From: Acanthococcus lagerstroemiae
Taxonomy: Eukaryota > Arthropoda > Insecta > Hemiptera > Eriococcidae
Length of the DNA stretch: 64,000 nucleotides
Assembly (NCBI GenBank): GCA_031841125.1
Contig: CM063110.1
Coordinates: 55,527,946 to 55,591,945, forward strand
Direction: 5' to 3'
This document shows, piece after piece, positions 20,931 through 32,440 of this stretch. Position numbers and translations under genes: made by a program. The stretch's first letter is position 1, and every line of letters begins with the position of its first letter. The notes beneath the pieces are model-generated. The model worked only from the letters and a program-made list of their open reading frames with translations. It searched no databases and was not told the origin of the DNA.

Positions 20931-23419
20931 TTCAAAATGTGCAAGATTTGAATAGCCCCGTCGAATATTTGGAGCATTTTGCGCCTTCACAATTGATTGA
21001 GTAGATAAGAAAAACAATCGATAAATATATTTGTGAGTTCAGGACAATTTGTGCTGTTGTGACGATCTCATTTTCAAGATATAATCGATTTTCCAGTCTC
21101 ATCGTCGAGACGTAGTAAATTATCCAATCACGAAATCGTATTCGGATGCGGCTTTTTTCAATTTTCGACGCTACCCTGTTTGCTATCACACGTGTCGCTG
21201 ATTGCTGTGCTGGCGGACGAATGGCTGCGCAGCCTCAAAAACGGATTATCATATCCGGCAGCGGATGGACGAATGTACTTGTTTTCGGACCACCAGTTAA
21301 GCTCCCTTCGGATCACACCTGTTTGAATGAAATGGGCAGCGTCCGTATGTATTAACAGATAACTCTCTCGTGTTTCCGAAAACAGAAAACTCAATCCGCG
21401 CCGACATTATAGCAGTCGAAATTAAATCGCTCGAGCCGTCAAGTGTGGTTGTGTCTGCCTAAGCCCATTCTAAAAGGGAGAAAGTCAATTACAACAGTGT
21501 ACCTGATTGAGTATTATGACGAGTAGAGTACGTGGAGTGTGAAAAATGCTCTCGAAAATTACGGCTCAGTAAACGAGTATCGAAATTATCACATTTTCCT
21601 TGTATTCCATCAGCTGTAACCTCGCCCTAGCTTTCCTTGCCTGTGTTTCCTGTAGCACGTGCGGGACAGCGAATACCCTAGAGCCGAGATCTTCCTAGCG
21701 GTCCAGTGCATCGTTAGCTCTCAGTTTGTTAAAGCGTTTCTGCTGGGTGAACAGGTGGTGACAGCTGGAAATTTTTGAAAATAGTCTTTTGCCCGGTAAA
21801 GGCTGAGATTTTAATGTGAAAGTGTCCAGTTTCTCAAGGTGACCTTGAGATTGGAGGTGCTCTTCAGATGTACCTAGGTTCTAGTGAGATCGTTCGACGA
21901 GGACGGGTGAAAGCGTGGACAAATCCAGGCCGCCATAAATCCACGTAGCCTTGACACTAGTGAGGAGGGAGGCTGTTAAAAACAAGGCCACGAAAATGAT
22001 TTTCTATGCTGCTGTAAATTCACCTATCCGCTCCTACCACTTGGGCTCGGCAGTTTCGAATTTCGGAATTTTTAAAATTCCATCTTTCTAGAAACTTGTA
22101 CGTCTCGATCTACCGATGATAAGACCCACGATTCAGTCGGGATAGAATCAAAATAAATGTGGTAAATTTCTCGAATACTGTTCGTTAACGTTAACCAAGG
22201 ACCATAACCACTGGAAATGAATTCGGTCGAGAAAGACTGTTTTTTGAAGGTGGGAATTGTCTAGTTAATTTTTTTCTTTTGTATTAGAGGAAGGAAAAAT
22301 CAGTTTTCTTGGAATTTGGTAACTTGATATCCGTCTTTACATGGAGAACTTGATGGAATAAGGGGTCAGTTTCGCCGGTACATGACTCCGTAAGTCTTGT
22401 AGATGTCGACTAGGGGGCTTTATTGCACGCAGTCTAGCTCCGATCCGTTGAAAAGGACTTGACTACTCTTGAACACATTCTGCCGTCTTGTAAACGTGGT
22501 AGTCTTACTTACATGGCTTTCTTATGTAAGTGGTTGACCTAAACACATAACTGCCTTCAGTATGTATCCCTCTGGAATACGTGACTGTGGGTTGCACTTG
22601 ATATCTGAGACACCGGACTGTCCAGAACATGTAACGATTTTGAGCATCAGGAAGTCTGAAGCGCATGGTTATTTTTGAACGTGTGACCCTCTAACCCCTT
22701 TGGATACCTGAAAGCACGTGGCTCTGTGAAGTGTGTGATTGCGTTCAATTGCTGTTATGTGCCTAGGGTTGTTCAAGGCATATGTATGACTGAAACTGGT
22801 GAATGTCTCTTGTTCAACTGACTGTGTGAAGTACGTGGATTATGGTGGTATCTATTAATTTTCTAATTTTCAGTTGTATACCCTTCTCAATTTTTCCCTT
22901 TTTGACTCCTGATATCACTTGTATAATTTTGAATAATTTAGGTTGTGGCCCCCTATTGAGCCTTTTGGGTAGATGCTGCTGTAAAATTACCTTTGCAGTG
23001 TACTTAGCAACTTAAGAAACTATATGTATAATGAATAAATTTGAAGTTAGTAACTCAAATTTCTATGTGTTGGCCTCCTGTGGATTCTTTAATGATGGCT
23101 TGTCTCAAGAAGAAAACCTCAAAAATGCACTGAACGAATCCGAAAACCATAGAAATTGGATATAACGGCATTTATTCGATTAATATTCGGTGAAAGACAT
23201 TTCTTTAGTTGATCCCTAGAATCTTTGTGTTTTGGAGCTCCTCAGCATCGTTCTTCTTCTTCTTTCCGTCTCCAAGCGAAAGTCGGCGTTCATCATGGCC
23301 ATTTTTTGTTTTGTTTGAATTCTGCAGTCTCCCTCAACTCCTGGTTCGAGCAATGGAACCATGAACGCAAGTCAGCCCGCCAAATCTTTTTACCGAACCG
23401 AACAGGCCAGATATAGTAG
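20931..23419. other. No gene recognised; weak GAACACGTG-like repeats at about 22430-22860
   Basis: No coding domain found. At 22430-22860 phrases such as GGAATACGTGACTG, GAAAGCACGTGGCTC and GAAGTACGTGGATT recall the stronger array at 25340-25990. Confidence 0.4.
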
Positions 23420-24383
23420 CAGGGTTTCTACTGGCCTGAAAAGTCATGATTTCAAAAGATTGTCATGAAAGTCGTGAAAAGTCTTAATATTTCTACCAAA
23501 ACTCGAAAAAGTCGTGATATTTCATCATGTCATAATTCACAATATTTCCATCACCAAAAAAACAAAATATCAATGAGAAACTAATATTGAGTGAATATTT
23601 ATTGTGGAAGTATAGCGCGCTCTGTGTTGATAAGGCGTTGGTGTTAAATGAGAAGTATTTTGTAATTTCTTCCAAAAATGTTTTCCAAAATTGCTTGTTT
23701 CAAGCTTATTATTACTGATATTTTCAGAAATTTGTTGATAAATTAGTGATTAATAATTTTTTTTTTAAATAAATCAATACATAATGAATCTGATATTTGT
23801 TAGCCTTTCATTTTTCCTCTGTTATTGGATGCGGTACACATTTATCACCAATTTCATACAAATAGAGTGTGTATTGCCTGTTGTTCTGCATGCTTATAAG
23901 TGCAGAAGATTGCACGTTCAAATCACCCACAAAGAAGGGCGAAACTATGGGCATTTTCCAACTTTCTTAAGACTGTCTCATTTATATTACAATCCGTATT
24001 ACTGTAATGTCGTTCAAGGAAAATGTTGAAGTATGCAGTAAGTATGATTCTGGTGATTCTTAGAGAAAAAAAAAGCTAAGCCTGATGCCTTGCCTTGAGA
24101 GTTGAAAAGTAGAGTACACTTGTACTCTCAAAATATTCTCTTATTCCAGGTATCCCCCTGTTAGAAAATCAGGTGCAGAATGTAAGTTTCACAATACAGG
24201 TTTTGGTTTATCTAAGAATTAATCAAAAAGGAGGAAGGGGTCAAAAGGTGGAGCTCCCGGTGAGGTGTGAAGCGTCGAGTCTTCCCCCCTTCCATTTCCT
24301 TTTTATATCCCCTATGATAGTCATGAAATGTCATGATATTTTGTTTCCCAAATCCAGTAGACAGCAGACACCGCGACACCCTG
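23420..24383. mobile_element. Candidate hAT-like non-autonomous element
   Basis: The left end starts CAGGGTTTCTACTGG and the right end, reverse-complemented, starts CAGGGTGTC and contains TCTACTGG about 16 bases further in. Both ends are followed by GTCATGA-type motifs (TCATGATTTC on the left; ATGTCATGATATTT and AGTCATGAAA on the right). The 8-mers flanking it (TATAGTAG and TAAGCATT) do not match, so a target duplication is not supported. No transposase frame is present. It may be a hybrid or rearranged pair of ends. Confidence 0.5.
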
Positions 24384-25339
24384 TAAGCATTTAACGAGCT
24401 AGTCCCAGTTTCAGGTTCAGGTCCTTACTAGACACTTTTTCCCCTTCAAATTTTGAGGGTCAGCTTGGCATGTGTGCATAATGTGAGTAGGGGAAGTTTT
24501 TTAATGCATTTGCATATTTTTCCTATTAATTATTTGTGCGCATATCCACATCATCTTTACGATTCATGAACTTCTAAGTAAAATAAGCCCAACTTAGTTG
24601 TGCATATTTCTGCATATTTGGCCATTTTTCTTATTTTTATCGCATATTTGACCGTTTTTCTTAATTTTACTTCATATTGACCGAAATACTTTCTGCATGC
24701 TGCAAGCTCGAAGTAGGTTTGATTTATGAGCGCTAGCGCTGTTAAGTGCCGGAGCATTGCTCTAGCACCACCTAGAAAAGTTTTACATTGTATTTTTTTA
24801 ACCTGTTTTATTTTGGTTATTTATGTTTTGAGTGAGGCGTTTGTTTCATTCGATTTGGCTGTATACTAAACTTCAGCAGGCTTCTGGCACGGGTTATATA
24901 TGACCAAAAAAAGCAGACATTCCACCCAGGATAATGCAACTCAAAGTTTCAAAGTTGACAGAATTAGGTACATTCTAACGTGGATATGATATTCATATGA
25001 CTTCCTATACTGCATGGTTATTTTGAGTCTACCTTGAGTATGTGCCATTGTAAAGTTCATTTAAAATAAAAGAGTGCTGAATACTTCCCACGACACACAC
25101 AGGAACGAATGGTGACAGGGGAAGGCATGTACTCGTGAGGACCTGCTATACTGATGATCATTAGACCGACTAAATCACGTCGTTATTTTGAACGCATATC
25201 TATCTTGAGTAAACTCCATTCTGAGTCATAGAGCTTGGCTAACACATATGCGACTGTTTCTAGCATCTGCCGGTCTGAAGAGCAAGGTCATTTTGAAATT
25301 TTGTCTGGGTGCTGCAGCACGTACTCAAGTTATGTCCTT
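24384..25339. other. No gene recognised
   Basis: AT-rich; no coding or RNA signal seen. Confidence 0.4.
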
Positions 25340-25990
25340 GTTTAAATGCATGTGGCTGACTTGAACACGTGATGGCGGTTGAACACCTGTTTTGAACACG
25401 TGGCTGTCTGAAGCCTGCGTTTGATGTCAAGCAAAGATGTTTTTGCTTGGATTATGGGGACTATCTGATGCACCTGGATATCTCTAACATGGCTTCCTGG
25501 AACACGCAGTTATTTTGCACACATGCTGATCTTGAGCTCACGAAATTCTATTAGTGTGATAATCTGCTGAAAGCGTGTGTAACCATCTTGAGCACCTGCG
25601 ACGTCTGAAGCACAGGTTCATTCTGATCACTTGTGTAGCTGCAGCATGGGACACTCAAGAGTTCCGTGGCTATCCAAAATCACTGTGACTTGAACACTTA
25701 ATTGCTATCTAACACATGACTATCTTGACCAGGTGTGTTTCTGAAGCTCATGATCGCCTTCAGTCAGTGCCATCTCTTGGACAAGGATGTCTTGATTACG
25801 TGTTTGTCTGAATCACGTGACTTTTTGAAACACGTGATTACAGTATGCACATGACTGCCGAATCACGTGGTAGCCTTAAAGACAAAGCAGCTTGAACCAC
25901 GGAACATTTGGTGGTCTGAACACGTGGTTGTCTGAAACACGCGATAGCTTGGAGTGCATATCTTGAACACGTGGGCATCTGAAGTACATG
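25340..25990. repeat. Degenerate GAACACGTG array (seven CACGTG palindromes)
   Basis: CACGTG occurs at 25366, 25397, 25814, 25831, 25864, 25921 and 25968, usually preceded by GAA(A/T)C or TTGAA and often followed by phrases like GCTGTCTGAA. Intervening units are mutated versions (CACCTG, CACGCG, CACATG). The pattern looks like an old minisatellite built around a palindromic core. CACGTG is also a bHLH-binding E-box, but a regulatory role is not shown. Confidence 0.65.
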
Positions 25991-27780
25991 CAGCGGGAAG
26001 GGGTTCGTTAAATGCAATATGGATTACGAAAGGGGTCGCTAAACTAATTTCCAACTACGAATTGGGTGTAGCTTACAAATTGAGGGATCTAGGATGTCAA
26101 GATTAAAAGTGAAACTACAAATCGTCTCGTTCCAAGGGCGTCGCCCTATGTTTTCAATGCAGAACTCAACCTGAACTATCTTCGGCGTATTCCGCTTACC
26201 ATTCTGGGGAAACTATGAATTGAAGTTAGAAAAGCTCGACGGGTTGCCTAAACGAGAACTGCTCTTTAGGAGATCGTCGGTTTGAATGCCCTGTTGTAAC
26301 TAGAGTTTTACCTCATAAAGGCAGCCTTATCAAGTGACCATCTCAAATTTGAGCGATGCCATATTTATCAGTTCTTCCGTATTGCGTTACCATTCGGTCA
26401 ACCTTTCCTCAACAGGATTTCAGTCGGATAAACTAATTTCTCGTGTTACCTAAATTTGCGAAAATTGCCGAGCTTTCCAGCCGACGACCACTTCATTAGC
26501 GAGGAGAGCGCTTAGACGCGCTGCCAGTCCGGTTTTCCGAGAATTTTGATGAAACGATCAATATTCCGGTCGGAAAAGGGAAAAAGAAAGTGTAGCCTTA
26601 AACGTTTTCGCGAGAACGTTTGATGTCCGCTTGGAATGCGCGCAAATAAGTGGCAGGCGGGAAGGGTTACATCCGAATGCGTAATTGGAGGATAACTTTT
26701 ATCGGTGGTTGGCGTAGGTACTGTTCTTTGTGTTAGAGGATAAGAAAACTGCCGCGGCGAACGGTCGATTCGGTTAGGGGTGGCGGCAGGGAGCGGAAGA
26801 GACGGCAGGCAGGACCTGTGTAATTATTATCGGTTTCCACGTCGAGCGAAAAACGAGTAGAAACGCCAAGTGCCGAAATTAGGACCGCCAGGTTTTGGTT
26901 TACGAATTTCGTAACTCGATATAAGTTCGTTAGTTGGGTCGGGTCCCGGGCTCGAAATAGGTAAATACACAAAAGAGGATGTTTTTAATTACCGAGCCCA
27001 CAAAATAATGCCGGCTGGGGTCGCCTAGGTCGTGTTCGATTTCAGCGCAGCGAATGAACCGCCATCCGGGCATCCGGTCAACGTTCTATGCTGTCTTGTA
27101 TGAGAACGACGTAGATGTTGTAGCTGATGACGCAAATTCGGAATTTCCAGTGAGGTCAAGTGAACGCGGTGCTAACACGACAATTTGGGGATAAAATGCG
27201 AAATATTGGAGTGGAAAAACTGAATATCTTGGAAGTAAAATAAAAACGTGAAGAGAATATCAGGAGAACAAGCACATTAAGTACTTAAGATTTGGAACTT
27301 GACGGTTGCCGAGGTCGGTATCTGGGTATCTTTCTTACCTCGGAATTACGGACACCGTGGAAACTCCTTCCGATCATAACCCGAGTATGAGATTGCCGAT
27401 CCTGATGTCACAAATCTGTCAACTCAACAAAGACAGATACATTATCGGACGGAGGCGGTGATTACACTGGCGTTTACTATGCATAATGTACTTTGATTAC
27501 ATAGTTACTTTATCAGTGAGTTTGTATCACGCATAGAGTACTGCCCATGTCGCCATAATACTCTCCCCTTCACGCGGGGTTAAGCAAAAGTGAATTGTGA
27601 ATTCGCTCCGTCATCGACTCTTTAACGACTAGTATCTTTTCCATAGCTGCTCGGTGACGGCTGCAGTCCATTTCCTCTAACTTTTTACTTTCTTCTGAAG
27701 TCACCACTTCTACTCATGGTGCTACCAAGAGTCGCTTGCCGGGCTTGTTGATGCGCTCCGGTTCGGCCATATTGAAATAT
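25991..27780. other. No gene recognised; CpG-richer block at about 26450-27200
   Basis: The block has few repeats and more CpG than its surroundings. A 79-codon minus-strand frame at 26733-26972 has no recognisable domain. It may be conserved non-coding DNA. Confidence 0.35.
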
Positions 27781-27825
27781 GCCAGGAAATCCCTTGTACA
27801 TCTTTACATACTCGAAGCATCTGGG

Positions 27826-28140
27826 ATTTGCACTACTCGGTTTTTCAAAGGTTTGGAGTGTTTTGAGAATACTTGTATTGGAAGATAAAGAATTTTTTGG
27901 TGGTCTTCTAGAAAGCCTTGAAATTCTGATTTTAGAAAATTTAGCTATCATTCACGACATCAGCTGTGAGGCAACGTGGTAGCAAATATCTGAATACTGT
28001 AAGAACATGGGATTAACATTATAAGGTTTTGGGGTTTTTGAAAGTACTTACATTGTAGGGTTTCTAGGAAGGTTTCGAGAGGGGCTTTATATACAAAATT
28101 CTGATTTTGGAAAATTCAGTTTTATTCCTGGCGATTCGGG
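27826..28140. repeat. Diverged tandem duplication, ~180-bp period
   Basis: Two copies at about 27826-27960 and 28007-28140 share the order GGGATT, GGTTTTT, TTTTGA.A.TACTT, AAATTCTGATTTT and GAAAATT. Gaps and substitutions show it is old. Confidence 0.6.
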
Positions 28141-28503
28141 CTGGTCGAGGTGGTGGCGCGCTGTCATCGCCAACGTGTAGTAGTGATCATGTGAGAATAT
28201 CCCATCAACATACGTACTTAATTTTCGGAAAATATCACAAAAATGAAAGAGTTTTTCAAAAAAATGAAAAGAATCAAATTGATAGCGGTTAAAATTTCCT
28301 TTCAGATGAGTCCATTTTCATTTCAATGAGAGCAATTTTCTAAAATGATCACTTTTATAGCAGTTCATCTTTTTCACGCTATTGAAATTGTGGATCGCGA
28401 CTCTTTCGCGCTCCCAGTCCGAATTGTTTTGAGTCATTGTGGTAAATATTTCAATATGGGAAGGGCCTGGGATTGAAGTGACTCAGTATGTACAAGATTT
28501 CGA

Positions 28504-28765
28504 CGAGGGTGGCCAGTTTCTGGAAAACGGGGAGAATTCAGGGAATACGAGCACTCCTAGAGAAGTCAGAGAAAAGTCAGGGAATTATGAAGAAAATTTC
28601 ATGATGTGAAATTATTGCACAATAATTGTCTCTGTCAGACTCAACGGAACATTTTTCTTTTTTAAATAATTTGTTTGTTATGAAAAAGTTGGAAAATGGA
28701 CTGGAAAAATGTGAAAAAATCTGGAAAAGTCAGGGAATTTTTTGGGGAAAAAACTGGTTACCCTG
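28504..28765. mobile_element. Candidate hAT-like MITE, 262 bp
   Basis: The left end reads GAGGGTGGCCAGTTTCTGG and the right end, reverse-complemented, CAGGGTAACCAGTTTTTTCC, followed on both sides by TTCAGGGAAT or AGTCAGGGAATT motifs. The flanking 8-mers do not match, so the boundaries rest on the inverted ends only. Confidence 0.55.
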
Positions 28766-29655
28766 TTGATCATCTTTAGAACATTAGTGTGAGGAGCAAG
28801 TCAGGTTCATCACTTTTATCTCAATCTTTTTTTTAAGTCATTATTTAGTCATCTTTTGAAAAGAGTCACTTTTATCATTTTTTTTTTTTGCAAATCTTTT
28901 TCTTTTCTTTTCTTCTTCGTCTTCTAATGTTCAACTTAGAAAATACAGGGCGGCTCGGTTAATTAGTAAGAAAGAGAAAAACCATGAACATTTTAATCTT
29001 TCTCTCCTGTTGGAGATCGAAAAACGATAGTGGATGATCTCAGATGCCTTCAAAGTTTTAAAAATTCTTGATTCAACGAAACTTGTGGCTGTCGAAGTTT
29101 AGGTCCAAAACGAGCTAGAGAAACACGGTAAATGAATTTGTAATCAGTGTTGAATTTTCTGTAAGATGCTATAGAAACATTTCTTCAATGACCAATTTCA
29201 GTGCTTTGACTGGAATTATCGCTGGAGTTTCCAATGGGTTATGGTGTCTCGCGGTATCTCATTGGAAGTGTTTTCCTTGTGGTCTACATCTCATATGCTG
29301 ATCAAAAGTTTTGAATTCCAAAAAATTCTAGCAAGTTTCTCAGCTTAGATTCTGGAACGAAGAGATGAACAATAACTGGAGTGGTATTGTGCAAACTATG
29401 GCTTTTTTGGGTTGCTGATCTTGAAAATTTTGGCAAATTTTTTATCCGATATCCAGTATGTTACCCTTGGAACTTGAAAACTTTTCATTATTAGGTGAGA
29501 TTCGTGAGTTTTCAAGTTGTGAGCTGATCCTTTAATCAAACTGATGGAAACTGTTTGTGATAATGTTACTGTTACTGAACTATTTTCCTTCTTACATCAC
29601 TGGGTAATGCGATAATTGACTGACCTTTCTTCTGACCTCATTATTCATATTTTTG
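28766..29655. other. No gene recognised
   Basis: AT-rich; nothing identifiable. Confidence 0.4.
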
Positions 29656-30145
29656 AGTTCGGACATGACGTGGTGGGACGTGTGGCGATGCACGTATGCC
29701 AAAGTTGCCCCTGAGGCACTGCACCCCCGAAAACTACCCTTTTGAGTACCTATCGCATCAGTGGCCGGAGGAAGGCTTTGAGGCCGGCCCAATCCCCATT
29801 TCGCCGTGCCGCTTCCGATGCGCGCGTCCTGCCCGAGCCACCATGGGGTTCCTTACTGACCAAAATTCGCGCTCCCCGAGCACTGGCCTGGAATTCAGGT
29901 CCCCCACAGCCGGACGCGCTTCCTCTTCACTCACTCCTCACCTCCTCGTCTTGGTACGTGTGGCGACGCAGGTGGGTAATGACAGCGAGAGAGCCCTGCC
30001 GGGGGGTCAGTAGCAGCTCCAGCAGCTCTCCTAGGATGGTATAGAGTTGTCCTGTTCAATGATGTGGGCTGAGCTTGGTTCGTCGGCCCTCTGCCTCGAC
30101 CATTCCGTCTGCATCTTCCTCTTCATCATGGCCGGCATACGAGAC
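29656..30145 (-). pseudogene. R1-like LINE 3' end, copy b
   Basis: Minus strand. The terminal coding motif survives as VEAEGRRTKLSPHH before a long 3' UTR. The sequence matches 34150-34880 and 48170-48960 in phrases such as GGCCCTCTGCCTCGAC, TGGCGACGCAGG and GGTATCGCATCAGT-like text. Heavily 5'-truncated; the whole of RT is gone. Confidence 0.7.
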
Positions 30146-30213
30146 AGTACTAGATATGATACTTTCAAATGCATAAGTATATTTAAAAGTATTGGATTTT
30201 TCATGGGCACACC

Positions 30214-30221
30214 ATTTCAAG
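30214..30221 (+). repeat. Target-site duplication of hAT-B (left)
   Basis: ATTTCAAG, identical to 31474-31481. Confidence 0.9.
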
Positions 30222-30371
30222 CAGTGGCGTGCGGCGGTGAGTTTTTCTAAGCGGTAAGCGATATGTGTAGAGGTAAAGTAAAAATCAGTAACGGCATTGA
30301 TCAAATTATTCAAGTTATCGTATCCCCGGGTAGGGTCATTCCATATGCATTTATTATTATCTGTGACGAGT

Positions 30372-30379
30372 AATAGACG
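30372..30379 (+). repeat. Target-site duplication of nested MITE-C' (left)
   Basis: AATAGACG; the right copy at 30801-30808 is AATAGACA (7 of 8). Confidence 0.8.
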
Positions 30380-30800
30380 CAAGAACGTACGAAGTGTTTT
30401 TCCTCTGTGTGTGGATGGGTGGGTGGGTGGGGTGGGACAAAAATTATGAAAGTCCCAACTGACTCAACTCAAAATTACCAAGTATCAAAGCAAAAATAAA
30501 ACTGTTGACTTGGATTTTTCCAACTGACTCAACTCAAATTTCCCAAACAACAAAACAAAAAAAAAAAACAACTGTGACTTGTAGGATTTTTCCAACTGAC
30601 TTAATATTCTCAAATATCAAAGCAAAATACTACCTTTTCCCAATTTCTCAACTCAATTCTCAAGTATCAAAGCCAAAAAAAAAACAGCCACTTTTGACTT
30701 GTTGGATTTTTCTAACTCCGCCTGACTGAAATGGTAACTTTTCTCAACTGATGAGTGAAAAATTCCTACGGCGAGGGGTTACCACCATCGTACGTCCCTG
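30380..30800 (+). mobile_element. MITE-C': hAT-type MITE with amplified core, 421 bp, nested in hAT-B
   Basis: Ends CAAGAACGTACGAAG and, reverse-complemented, CAGGGACGTACGATG match at 12 of 15 positions, flanked by a 7-of-8 target duplication. The interior holds a (GGGT)n patch at 30416-30436 and about four tandem units. The right end and the internal unit are shared with the 208-bp MITE-C at 40208-40415. Confidence 0.87.
30455..30711 (+). repeat. Four tandem 50-72 bp units inside MITE-C'
   Basis: Each unit starts CCAACTGACTCAACTCAA or a variant, then AAGTATCAAAGC, an A-rich run, TTGACTTG and GGATTTTT. The third unit is shorter (about 49 bp) and the second has the AAGTATCAAAG part mutated. 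The homologous single unit in MITE-C (minus orientation) has CCAAACTGACTGAAATC and CTCAAGTATCAAAG. Confidence 0.85.
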
Positions 30801-31473
30801 AATAGACATGGCCAACAAAACTGTTTTCCACCATCTTCACAACCGGTTAACGACAAAACGTTTTCATATTGCAATATGTAGAAATGTCTAATAAAAATCA
30901 AACCACTTTTCTTTTACTCCGTTTTCAAAATAATAATTCGGGTTTCGACTTACCACCATTAATAAATTCTAACTGTTCATGAAAAGTAAATCACAAAAAA
31001 GGTTTTTCAATAAGATCCCAAGTACGCATTTTGTGGGCCAAAGGAAAAATGAGAGCATTTAAACATAAACGCGTCGACTAGTAGAACATGAATCACAGAC
31101 GTTCCACTGCCCACTTCGACGTTCAACTGGCCATAAGCGATATTAAAATCGCTTACCAAATGCAGTTTTCGTTGCGTTAAACATGCTAGTGTGTTTCTGT
31201 GTTGGTCATTAACGTGGAGGTGGAGGTTAAATCGTGTATAAATAAGCTTACATTGCAATATGAAAAATAAACGATATTCCGATCGCCGCTCTGATACAGA
31301 TACGTGAATTTATAAATGTAATAAGTGATAAGCGGCAATATGATCGCTTCTTTGCCCAATTTTTCATATCTTTTATCTGTTACAAGTTGATATATAATAT
31401 ATGAAAACGTATTTTCTCGGGATTTTTCAGAGTAAGCGGCGCTTACCTTGCTTACCTGGAATGCGCGCCGCTG

Positions 31474-31481
31474 ATTTCAAG
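31474..31481 (+). repeat. Target-site duplication of hAT-B (right)
   Basis: ATTTCAAG, identical to 30214-30221. Confidence 0.9.
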
Positions 31482-31559
31482 GTATGAGAACTCACAAAGT
31501 GCGCCATTTTCAACAGCTTTCTGAGACACTGGAGGGTGTAATATTCATGTTATCTACAG

Positions 31560-32440
31560 AACATATCTTTTGATTTTTAGAAAGTGTTCACCTAACAGGC
31601 TCGATGTTATAACTTGCTCACATATATGAAACTTGTATCGGAAATGTAGAGTCTTTCTTTGTGGGTTTGAGTACATTTCTTGGACCATGCTGGTCAGTTG
31701 ATCGGAACCTCTGGTTTTTTACACGCAACTATGAAGCCATGGCGCAAGGAATCGAAAGCTTTCTTGTAATCTATAAATACAAAGGTTTATGTTGAATTTG
31801 TATTCGTTTGATTTTTTGATAATTTGGTTGATTGTTTGAAATGGTCTAAAGTAGAGTAATTTCTTCTAAACCCAGCTTGGTGAAAAGTGTTCTAGCCTTA
31901 TCTCTATTAACTTTGAAAATATTTTGATGATTGTGGTAAGACGATGTCCGAACAGTCCCAGGTTTTGGATAATTCAGCTGACGTTAAAATTTCATTAAAT
32001 AAATAGGTTAGTGTGTCGATCATTCCTTCTCCGCCATTAAGTATGTGCTCATTTCTTACATCATCGTTCCCTGGGACTTTATTTTTGTTTAAATTCATGT
32101 CTACATTTCTGATTTCCGATCTCAAAAAGAGGGGACTTTGATATTTCTGATATGCCTATCTGTTCCAAATCTTCTTCACGCCTAGGTGCGCCCTGTCCCC
32201 CTGGGGGTTTGTATAGTTCCTTGTAGAATTCTGTTGCCAGCGAGTTTATCCCCTCCCGGTCATAGATCCTCTTACCTGTTTGGTCTAACGGATGAGTTGT
32301 TTGGTAAGATCCAAGAGTCAAGTTTTTATTAAGCTTTTTCATATTTTTTGCTCCGTCTAAGGCCGAGCTGATCATGTCGTGCCTCCATTAATATTATTTC
32401 TTCTCTCTTTGCAGAATTTTGATTTTTTATACGATGTTCA
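31560..32440 (-). pseudogene. RTE-clade LINE fragment, linker and RT blocks 1-3
   Basis: Minus strand. The linker frame reads KRIYDREGINSLATEFYKELY (about 32280-32200), then SEIRNVDMNLNKNKVPGNDDV and EGMIDTLTYLFNEIL with TWDCSDIVL, the RT entry of RTE-type elements. After frameshifts come FHQAGFRRNYSTLDH (about 31890) and FIDYKKAFDSL with the first catalytic aspartate (about 31760), and a faint MVQEMYSNP. The FADD box and everything after it are missing, as is the endonuclease. This copy differs enough from those at 1, 8758, 45655 and 62877 to be another subfamily. Confidence 0.82.

Larger units (their letters stand above)
30222..31473 (+). mobile_element. hAT-B: non-autonomous hAT-type element, 1,252 bp, carrying a nested MITE
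   Basis: Ends CAGTGGCGTGC (30222) and, reverse-complemented, CAGCGGCGCGC (to 31473) match at 9 of 11 positions and sit inside a perfect 8-bp duplication ATTTCAAG. Subterminal GTAAGCG motifs occur near both ends (TAAGCGGTAAGCGATATG at 30250-30270; GTAAGCGGCGCTTACC near 31434). There is no transposase frame, so it needs a helper. At 30380-30800 it contains a second complete hAT-type MITE, so without that insertion it would be about 820 bp. Confidence 0.92.

Noticed and set aside
23420..24383. Target-site duplication for the CAGGGT-ended element
   Set aside because: The flanking 8-mers TATAGTAG and TAAGCATT do not match.
25340..25990. CRISPR-like array
   Set aside because: The units are highly diverged, with no constant repeat or spacer length, and the context is a eukaryotic genome.
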